From Halocaridina rubra (taxonomy: Eukaryota > Arthropoda > Malacostraca > Decapoda > Atyidae), in NCBI GenBank assembly GCA_037179515.1, contig JAXCGZ010023925.1, positions 1 through 21,188 on the forward strand: DNA of 21,188 nt, given 5' to 3'. Below, one piece after another: positions 9,355 through 17,461 of the stretch (the first letter of the stretch is position 1; each line of letters starts with the position of its first letter). The position numbers and the translations under genes are program-made. Below the pieces are notes generated by a model. The model saw only the letters and a program-made list of their open reading frames with translations, searched no databases and was not told where the DNA came from.

Positions 9355-10384
9355 CATAAGAACATAAGAACATAAGAACATAAGAATAGAGGACACTGCA
9401 ACATGCCTACTGGCACACACGAGGCAGCTCCATTTTTGAATTATATTTTCAGCATGTCTAACCTATTCTATTCTGCTCTACTTATTTATTCTATTTTTTC
9501 TTTTTATGGTTTTTCTAACAAGCACTAACCTATTCATACCCACCCTACCTCTGTCATATGTCTATCTAATCTACATTTGAAGGTGTCTAAGGTATTGGCA
9601 TTTACTATCCTACTAGGAAGCTTGTTCCATGCATCAGCTACTCTATTACCAAACCAATTTTTACCAATTTCCCTTCTGAACCTAAATTTATCAAGCTTAA
9701 ATCCATTATTACGAGTTCTGGTTTGATCATGAATTTTTAAAACTTTATTAATATCTCCCTTGTTAATCCCTTTAAACCATTTATACACTTCAATCATATC
9801 CCCCCTAACTCTTCGCCTCTCTAGAGAATGTAGATTAAGTTTTTTTAATCTGTCCTCATATGGTAGATTTCTGATATTGTGTATCATCTTAGTCATTCTT
9901 CGCTGCACCCTCTCCAAGGATTCAATTTCCATTCTATAATAGGGTGACCAGAATTGCACAGCATAATCTAAATGGGGCCTAACTAATGCAAGATAGAGCT
10001 GCAAAATAACTTTTTCCGTCCTATTGCTAACGCTTCTTGAGATAAATCCTAAAATTCTGTTTGCTTTATTTCTGACTGCTGTGCATTGCTCTCTTGGCTT
10101 AAGACTACTGCTCACAAGAACTCCCAAATCCCTTTCACACTGAGAACTCATGATTTCATGGTTATTTAGCTTATAACTAGTATTGTCTTTTATAGTACCC
10201 ATTTTAACTACTTTACATTTTTCAACATTAAATTCCATTTGCCATTTGTCCGACCATTCAGATAATCTATTTAGATCTTCCTGTAAAGCATGAATGTCTT
10301 CTTTTCCATTTATAGTTCTACCTATTTTAGTGTCGTCTGCGAATTTACTTAGGTTACTACTGATATCCGAATCCAGATCATTTA
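9355..10384 (-). mobile_element. LINE copy C (family 1), 5'-truncated, tandem with D
   Basis: Runs from a (TTCTTATG)n tail of nearly four units through the 3' UTR and ORF2 C-terminal half to LNDLDSD (B residue ~748). There it meets the tail of copy D directly. Shares 3'-UTR variants with D (ATGGTTTTTCTAACAAGC on the plus strand) that B and E lack. Carries one extra T in the UTR T-run near 9495. Confidence 0.93.
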
Positions 10385-10386
10385 GA
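9534..10386 (-). pseudogene. ORF2 C-terminal fragment of copy C (RT from motif B-C spacer onward)
   Basis: Equivalent to B residues ~748-1030: the FADD box, thumb and C-terminal domain, ending in TEVGWV and TGA. There is no endonuclease and no motif A, so it cannot polymerise. The frame is open upstream through the junction to an ATG at 10472 in the 3' UTR of copy D, giving a 312-residue chimeric open frame. Its first ~29 residues are antisense-free read-through of that UTR and have no domain meaning. The frame itself is undamaged. Confidence 0.88.
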
Positions 10387-11400
10387 ACATAAGAACATAA
10401 GAATAGAGGACACTGCAACATGCCTACTGGCACACACGAGGCAGCTCCATTTTTGAATTGTATTTTCAGCATGTCTAACCTATTCTATTCTACTCTACTT
10501 ATTTATTCTATTTTTCTTTTTATGGTTTTTCTAACAAGCACTAACCTATTCATACCCACCCTACCTCTGTCATATGTCTATCTAATCTACATTTGAAGGT
10601 GTCTAAGGTATTGGCATTTACTATCCTACTAGGAAGCTTGTTCCATGCATCAGCTACTCTATTACCAAACCAATTTTTACCAATTTCCCTTCTGAACCTA
10701 AATTTATCAAGCTTTAATCCATTATTACGAGTTCTGGTTTGATCATGAATTTTTAAAACTTTATTAATATCTCCCTTGTTAATCCCTTTAAACCATTTAT
10801 ACACTTCAATCATATCCCCCCTAACTCTTCGCCTCTCTAGAGAATGTAGATTAAGTTTTTTTAATCTGTCCTCATATGGTAGATTTCTGATATTGTGTAT
10901 CATCTTGGTCATTCTTCGCTGCACCCTCTCCAAGGATTCAATTTCCATTCTATAATAGGGTGACCAGAATTGCACAGCATAATCTAAATGGGGCCTAACT
11001 AATGCAAGATAGAGCTGCAAAATAACTTTTTCCGTCCTATTGCTAACGCTTCTTGAGATAAATCCTAAAATTCTGTTTGCTTTATTTCTGACTGCTGTGC
11101 ATTGCTCTCTTGGCTTAAGACTACTACTCACAAGAACTCCCAAATCCCTTTCACACTGAGAACTCATGATTTCATGGTTATTTAGCTTATAACTAGTATT
11201 GTCTTTTATAGTACCCATTTTAACTACTTTACATTTTTCAACATTAAATTCCATTTGCCATTTGTCCGACCATTCAGATAATCTATTTAGATCTTCCTGT
11301 AAAGCATGAATGTCTTCTTTTCCATTTATAGTTCTACCTATTTTAGTGTCGTCTGCGAATTTACTTAGGTTACTACTGATATCCGAATCCAGATCATTTA
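10385..11400 (-). mobile_element. LINE copy D (family 1), 5'-truncated, 1016-bp tandem unit
   Basis: Same content and the same truncation point as copy C. The junction bases at 10384/10385 and 11400/11401 are identical (ATTTAG joined to AACATAAG), and corresponding points are 1016 bp apart. Differences from C are few, for example CTTTAATCC versus CTTAAATCC near 10714. It abuts the tail of copy E on its right. Confidence 0.93.
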
Positions 11401-11402
11401 GA
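10550..11402 (-). pseudogene. ORF2 C-terminal fragment of copy D
   Basis: Counterpart of the copy C fragment, B residues ~748-1030 with FADD and the C-terminal domain, and no endonuclease or motif A. It differs from C by at least NNGLKLDK versus NNGFKLDK. Its open frame likewise extends upstream to an ATG at 11488 in the 3' UTR of copy E, because the junction is the same. It could not be an active polymerase. Confidence 0.88.
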
Positions 11403-13197
11403 ACATAAGAACATAAGAATAGAGGACACTGCAACATGCCTACTGGCACACACGAGGCAGCTCCATTTTTGAATTGTATTTTCAGCATGTCTAACCTATT
11501 TTATTCTACTCTACTTATTTATTCTATTTTTCTTTTTATGATTTTTCTAATAAGCACTAACCTATTCATACCCACCCTACCTCTGTCATATGTCTATCTA
11601 ATCTACATTTGAAGGTGTCTAAGGTATTGGCATTTACTATCCTACTAGGAAGCTTGTTCCATGCATCAGCTACTCTATTACCAAACCAATTTTTACCAAT
11701 TTCCCTTCTGAACCTAAATTTATCAAGCTTAAATCCATTATTACGAGTTCTGGTTTGATCATGAATTTTTAAAACTTTATTAATATCTCCCTTGTTAATC
11801 CCTTTAAACCATTTATACACTTCAATCATATCCCCCCTAACTCTTCGCCTCTCTAGAGAATGTAGATTAAGTTTTTTAATCTGTCCTCATATGGTAGATT
11901 TCTGATGTTGTGTATCATCTTGGTCATTCTTTGCTGCACCCTCTCCAAGGATTCAATTTCCATTCTATAATAGGGTGACCAGAATTGCACAGCATAATCT
12001 AAATGGGGCCTAACTAATGCAAGATAGAGCTGCAAAATAACTTTTTCCGTCCTATTGCTAACGCTTCTTGAGATAAATCCTAAAATTCTGTTTGCTTTAT
12101 TTCTGACTGCTGTGCATTGCTCTCTTGGCTTAAGACTACTACTCACAAGAACTCCCAAATCCCTTTCACACTGAGAACTCATGATTTCATGGTTATTTAG
12201 CTTATAACTAGTATTGTCTTTTATAGTACCCATTTTAACTACTTTACATTTTTCAACATTAAATTCCATTTGCCATTTGTCCGACAATTCAGATAATCTA
12301 TTTAGATCTTCCTGTAAAGCATGAATGTCTTCTTTTCCATTTATAGTTCTACCTATTTTAGTGTCGTCTGCGAATTTACTTAGGTTACTACTGATATCCG
12401 AATCCAGATCATTTAGATATACGATGAATAATAGGGGACCCAGTACCGAGCCTTGTGGTACCCCGCTAGTAACCGAGCCCCACTCTGATTTCTCTCCATT
12501 TATGCAAACCCTCTGTTTTCTGTCTTTTAACCATTGTTTGATCCATCTGAGAACAGCTCCTCCTATACCATGAGCTTCCAGCTTTTTAACTAATCTTTTG
12601 TGAGGAACTCTATCAAAAGCTTTGCTAAAATCTAGATATATTGTGTCATCTACTTTGCCACAATCTACTGCCTCGTAAACTTCTGAATAAAAAGACAGTA
12701 AGTTTGTAAGGCACGAAAAACCCTTAAGAAACCCGTGTTGTGAAAGTTTTATCAGTCTGTGTAATTCTAGATGTGCCCTTATTTTATTTGCAATTATGGA
12801 TTCTAGAATCTTACCCACTGTTGACGTTAAACTTACCGGCCTATAATTATTCTTTTTAACTCGTTCTCCTTTTTTAAATATTGGTACCACATCTGCCAAT
12901 TTCCACTCCATGGATACCGATCCTAATTTTATTGAATTATTAAATAATGCAGTTAGAGGACAACTAAGCTCTTCCTTGCATTCCTTTAATATTCTAGCAT
13001 ATATTCCATCGGGTCCCGGAGATTTATGAGCCTTTAATTTATCTATTTCTTTTATTACCTCCTCTCTCGTAATATTTATTGAACTAAGTATATTATCGGG
13101 ACTGTCTATGTAAATGGATTCTACTTCCGGAATATTTTCCAAGTTTTCATTGGTAAATACAGATAAGAAATAATCATTTAAACATGTACACATCACT
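11401..13197 (-). mobile_element. LINE copy E (family 1), 5'-truncated
   Basis: Tail, hairpin, 3' UTR and ORF2 up to B residue ~488, ending at about 13197 where the match stops at CATCACT(TT)ATCG. Its 3' tail abuts copy D. Sequence variants (E-specific KVDDTIYL, SELSDKW, VQQRMTK) show it is an independent copy rather than another duplicate of C/D. Confidence 0.92.
11566..13197 (-). pseudogene. ORF2 RT fragment of copy E, frameshifted
   Basis: Covers the RT from the region preceding SPGPDGI through DFSKAFD, GVPQGSVLGP, FADD and the C-terminal domain, so the catalytic core is present but the endonuclease is missing. A T-run at 11872-11877 has six T where the other copies have seven. This one-base loss shifts the frame at LKNL and splits the sequence into 11853-13197 and 11566-11829. 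Upstream codons to 13217 are flanking sequence. It is dead as an autonomous gene. A core RT domain could still be translated, but there is no sign that it is. Confidence 0.88.
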
Positions 13198-13450
13198 ATC
13201 GCAACCGCTTGAGCCACGGTGACTACATTTATACATTCTATAAATAAAAAGATATTATTATTATTTGAATAAAATATGGAGAACGCATTTCTATAAAAAT
13301 AAAACTAGTTTTATTAAATAAAAATTTATATTTAACTGAAATATGCCAACAGTATTCAGTGAAATTCAATTAACGTAATGTATTCCTTTCAAACAGTCTT
13401 TTAATTATATGAGACGAACGTTATTATCTTTATTATAATTGCTATTGCTA

Positions 13451-13454
<4 letters not shown>
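13198..13454. other. AT-rich spacer, no gene
   Basis: This is a unique AT-rich sequence between copy E and the first ATT array, with short ATT runs. No ORF, RNA or repeat is recognisable. Confidence 0.55.
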
Positions 13455-13517
<63 letters not shown>

Positions 13518-13539
13518 CATTATTATTATTATTATTATT

Positions 13540-13612
<73 letters not shown>

Positions 13613-13635
13613 TTAATATTATTATTATTATTATT
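13455..13635. repeat. Self-complementary (TTA)n-(TAA)n-(ATT)n array
   Basis: TTA repeats to about 13542 switch to TAA repeats to about 13611, then back to ATT to 13635. Because TTA and TAA are reverse complements, the two halves form a long inverted repeat. Poly-Leu and poly-Ile frames are artefacts. Confidence 0.95.
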
Positions 13636-13798
13636 GACTAAAAGTGGACGGGGCGGGGGGACTAGAAATCCCCCCCCCCTTGTATAAACCTGTGAGGCAT
13701 CATAGAAGAGGGAGAGTAGAGGGGAGTATAACTGCTCCCCATACTGTTTATTCTTTGATATCGGCTACCCCACTTTTAAGGGAAACAGCCTCGGTATA
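13636..13798. repeat. Hairpin-rich island between two AT-triplet arrays
   Basis: About 160 bp of higher-GC sequence. Outer inverted repeat TAAAAGTGG (13639-13647) pairs with CCACTTTTA (13770-13778). G6 at 13655-13660 pairs with C10 at 13670-13679. GGGGAG (13721-13726) pairs with CTCCCC (13735-13740). No coding content that I trust. It is possibly a short mobile or microsatellite-associated element; its identity is unknown. Confidence 0.5.
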
Positions 13799-13976
<178 letters not shown>

Positions 13977-13978
<2 letters not shown>

Positions 13979-14192
13979 TTACAAGGATTATATGTCTGAA
14001 ATACACACTGAAAATTAGTTTGTGCTTTTACTAAAGTTGTGATTTATATAACGAAATTCTTAATATTCTATTAACAAAATACCACAGAGAGAATATATAA
14101 ATTACTTTTCTCCTAGACTGTTTAACATACTCGATTTTATCCATTCATGCATGAACAAAACATTAATTTCTGTAAGATTATGTTTCAGCACC
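13977..14192. other. AT-rich spacer, no gene
   Basis: AT-rich sequence without ORFs, RNA genes or recognisable repeats. Confidence 0.5.
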
Positions 14193-14201
14193 ATCATCAT
14201 C

Positions 14202-14251
<50 letters not shown>
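14193..14251. repeat. (ATC)n/(ATA)n microsatellite
   Basis: A few ATC units followed by about 17 AAT/ATA units. Confidence 0.93.
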
Positions 14252-14664
<413 letters not shown>

Positions 14665-14708
14665 CGAAATTACAAAACACAAGGAAATTGTTTCAACAAA
14701 AACTTCTC

Positions 14709-16125
14709 ATAGGGGACCCAGTACCGAGCCTTGTGGTACCCCGCTAGTAACCGAGCCCCACTCTGATTTCTCTCCATTTATGCAAACCCTCTGTTTTCTG
14801 TCTTTTAACCATTGTTTGATCCATCTGAGAACAGCTCCTCCTATACCATGAGCTTCCAGCTTTTTAACTAATCTTTTGTGAGGTACTCTATCAAAAGCTT
14901 TGCTAAAATCTAGATATATTGTATCATATTCTTTGCCACAATCTACTGCCTCGTAAACTTCTGAATAAAAAGACAGTAAGTTTGTAAGGCACGAAAAACC
15001 CTTAAGAAACCCGTGTTGTGAAAGTTTTATCAGTCTGTGTAATTCTAGATGTGCCCTTATTTTATTTGCAATTATGGATTCTAGAATCTTACCCACTGTT
15101 GTCGTTAAACTTACCGGCCTATAATTATTCTTTTTGACTCGTTCTCCTTTTTTAAATATTGGTACCACATCTGCGACCTGACCTGCTGGATTAACTACCC
15201 ACATCTGTACCCCAGAAATCCCTTCCCATACCTCATTAGATAATTTAGTTTTTAAGCCCTCAAAATCTCCTACTCTAAAGTTTGGAACAATATTCTTATT
15301 TTCCTTTATAGTTTCTTTGAAAATTATGTTAAATCTAATGGAATCATGGTCACTGTTGCCCAATTTTTCACCAACTTCTAAATTTGTAACCATATTCTCT
15401 CTATTACTAAGAACTAAATCTAGTGTATTCACCCCCCGTGTTGCTTCAAGTACATGCTGAGAAAGGAAATTGTCTTCTACTACTTCCAAAAACCCCTTAG
15501 AGCTACTATCACCTGTTATGGTTTCCCAGTTAATATGTCTAAAATTAAAATCGCCTACAATGCAAACTTTATTTGACCTGGTCACTTTAGAAATTTCATC
15601 ATATATAACTTGCGACTCTATATTGTCTAGATCAGGTGGTCTGTAGACTACTCCTACAACTAGACTTTCTATATTATTTTTAATTTCAACCCATAAGGTT
15701 TCTGAATTTAGATTTGTCTTAATTCCAGACTTAATGCAGCTTCTGAGGCTATCTTTAATATACATAATTACCCCTCCACCTCTTTTATCTGCACTACGAT
15801 CAGCATTATAAAGTTTATATCCTGTAATTATGTACTCAGATTTAAGGTGTTTGCTTTCTAAATTAATCCAACTTTCACTAATGCATATTATATCCGGTCT
15901 CTCACCACATACTATGGCTCTCAGTTCTTCTATCTTGTTACCTAAACTACGGCTATTTGTATAATATACTTTAAAACTTTCTCTAGCTTCACCCTTCTTG
16001 TGGCTATTCTTTTTGTTAATATTTGTTCTATGTAACAAATGGTTCTTATCCTTAGACTCCCAGTTATTTGACCCACTATTTACTGAACCCTTACTGACTA
16101 ATTTCTCTGCACAAGTATTAATCAT
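14709..16125 (-). pseudogene. ORF2 of copy F: endonuclease plus RT stump
   Basis: First ATG at 16125-16123; the frame is open back to TTG 16146. The endonuclease half is complete, with N64 in NSRSL, E91, GDFN and SDH visible (TTG-based numbering). At 15171-15174 a 789-bp (263-codon) in-frame deletion joins GQVA to DVVPIFKKG (B residues 325 to 589), removing the linker and N-terminal RT fingers including SPGPDGI. The rest keeps NYRPVSL, DFSKAFD and GVPQGSVLGP, then is cut at GPL before FADD. The open frame runs into flanking sequence to 14707. It has no polymerase activity. An isolated endonuclease domain could in principle fold. Confidence 0.9.
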
Positions 16126-16139
16126 TTCATTATTTGTGT

Positions 16140-17129
16140 CTAACAAAACCCCCCTACCTCTCTGTCTATCATACCAGCCAATACCGAGACACCTGAATTA
16201 GAAAGATGCACTCCATCCCTTGCATACATATGCTTACGACTAGTGAAGTGATCCCACCCGTCTATAAAACCTATATTATTCTCCCGACAGAAGACTTTCA
16301 TCCTAGCATTTACTCCTATAGCTCGAGACCACCACTCTGAACTTTGGCTAAGCCTAGGGAGAATACCACACATCACAGGAACTGCACCCCTTTTCCTGAT
16401 CTTATCCAGGGCTTGTCTATACAACCTAATCAGCTCTTCACTTCTACCATCCTGCACGTCATTTCCCCCAGCTATCAAACAAACAACATCTTTTTTCTCA
16501 ATCCAGCTATTTATTGACTCACCCACCTTCTTCATACCTGCTCCAGGAAAAAAATATTTTCCTCTAACTTTATGCCTGAGTTTCCTGTCTACATATCTGC
16601 ATAGTGAATCCCCTACAATTACCAAAGAAGGAGACTTATCCGGAGGATGGGTTACTCCGACCTTGGGAGACTTACCTAGGCTCTTGACCTGAGAGCTTTT
16701 CCCACTTCCATTTCTACGATCGCTAGTACACCTATCTGACTCTATGGGTCCTGATGAATTACTGCCGCCACTGTCACCTTCATCTCTAAGTGAACTAAAT
16801 GAATTAGCAACTTGTAGTCTAAAAGTATCATTTTTCTTAAGAACCATCTTCGTTGAACCCTTATTCACAACTTCCCAGTCGTCTTCTCTATTCGATTGTC
16901 CCTTCCTGGTTAACACCTCTACCTTACCTCTTAGATCCCTGTTCTCCTCAGCTAAGGATCTGACCTCCTGCTTGACTGCGGCCAACTCATTTCTTAAATT
17001 AAAAATGAGTTTGCTTGCGTCAGACGAGGAAAAATCCCCAGCACAGCCACAAACAGCACCAACAACGACACCACCACCAACACCACTACCACTAACACCA
17101 CCAGCACAAAGAACACCACCACTCTCCAT
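16140..17129 (-). CDS. ORF1: coiled-coil and SGNH/GDSL esterase-type protein, intact (copy F)
   Basis: A 329-residue protein from ATG at 17129; the frame extends upstream to a GTG at 17168, but the ATG (MESGGVLC) is conserved in copy B. In order: Gly/Val/Ser-rich N-terminus, coiled coil (about 42-75, RNELAAVKQEVRSLAEENR), a basic Ser/Arg/Lys linker, then an SGNH-hydrolase-like domain (about 165-325). The catalytic blocks are visible: GDS 173-175 (Ser nucleophile), GGND 221-224, and DGVH 305-308 (Asp-His). CR1-group ORF1 proteins are known to carry such an esterase domain. They are thought to act as RNA-binding or particle-forming partners of ORF2, and the substrate is unknown. No stop or frameshift. 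It ends in TAG, 14 nt before the ORF2 ATG. The N-terminal CxxC-like cysteines are too few to call a zinc finger. Confidence 0.9.
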   Translation of the reverse strand: MESGGVLCAGGVSGSGVGGGVVVGAVCGCAGDFSSSDASKLIFNLRNELAAVKQEVRSLAEENRDLRGKVEVLTRKGQSNREDDWEVVNKGSTKMVLKKNDTFRLQVANSFSSLRDEGDSGGSNSSGPIESDRCTSDRRNGSGKSSQVKSLGKSPKVGVTHPPDKSPSLVIVGDSLCRYVDRKLRHKVRGKYFFPGAGMKKVGESINSWIEKKDVVCLIAGGNDVQDGRSEELIRLYRQALDKIRKRGAVPVMCGILPRLSQSSEWWSRAIGVNARMKVFCRENNIGFIDGWDHFTSRKHMYARDGVHLSNSGVSVLAGMIDREVGGFC

Positions 17130-17183
17130 TGTACTAAGTATGGACAAGACTAGAGCTACTGGAAGCACGTCCTCACTGGATGA

Positions 17184-17202
17184 ACCCAGGAACTAAGCTA
17201 CT
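17184..17202. other. 19-bp filler between LINE copies F and G
   Basis: Bases between the 5' break of F and the 3' break of G match neither element. Filler DNA at a junction is typical of end joining. Confidence 0.55.
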
Positions 17203-17461
17203 GTTACCTAAACTACGGCTATTTGTATAATATACTTTTAAACTTTCTGCAGCCCCACCCTTCTTGTGGCTACTCCCCCTGTTAATATTTGTTCTATGTA
17301 ACAAATGGTTCTTATCCTTAGACTCCCAGTTATTTGACCCACTATTTACTGAACCCTTACTGACTAATTTCTCTGCACAAGTATTATTTATTTCATTATT
17401 TGTGTCTAACAAAACCCCCCTACCTCTCTGTCTATCATACCAGCCAATACCGAGACACCTG
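17203..17461 (-). mobile_element. LINE fragment G (family 1), internal piece
   Basis: Minus strand: last 18 codons of ORF1 (from GVSVLAG to the TAG at 17408-17406), the ORF1-ORF2 junction and the first 70 ORF2 codons, to SRSLGN. Both ends are cut: it has no ORF1 body and nothing after the endonuclease's first strand. It is more diverged than the other copies (EINNTC, NRGSSHKKGGAAES). Fused on its 5' side to copy H at 17461/17462. Confidence 0.9.

Larger units (their letters stand above)
14709..17183 (-). mobile_element. LINE copy F (family 1), 3' end missing, internally deleted
   Basis: Starts at ATAGGGGACCC (B ~6007) in the RT, so it lacks FADD, the C-terminal domain, 3' UTR and tail. Continues through ORF2, ORF1 and ~54 bp of 5' UTR, diverging from B at 17183. 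An internal 789-bp deletion lies at 15173. Missing the 3' end is not expected from reverse transcription that starts at the 3' end, so later deletion or rearrangement is likely. Confidence 0.92.

Noticed and set aside
9355..9384. AACATAAG repeats considered as a telomere-like or CRISPR-like repeat
   Set aside because: They occur only as short LINE tails, with no spacers and no telomere motif such as TTAGG.
9534..11488. Two 312-residue ORFs as a possible duplicated gene pair
   Set aside because: Each is a truncated RT fused by chance to the neighbouring copy's 3' UTR. The duplication is of a LINE unit, not a gene.
16140..16146. Canonical minus-one frameshift site between ORF1 and ORF2
   Set aside because: The G6T4 run does not form an X-XXY-YYZ heptamer in the ORF1 frame, so it is kept only as a weak alternative to restart.
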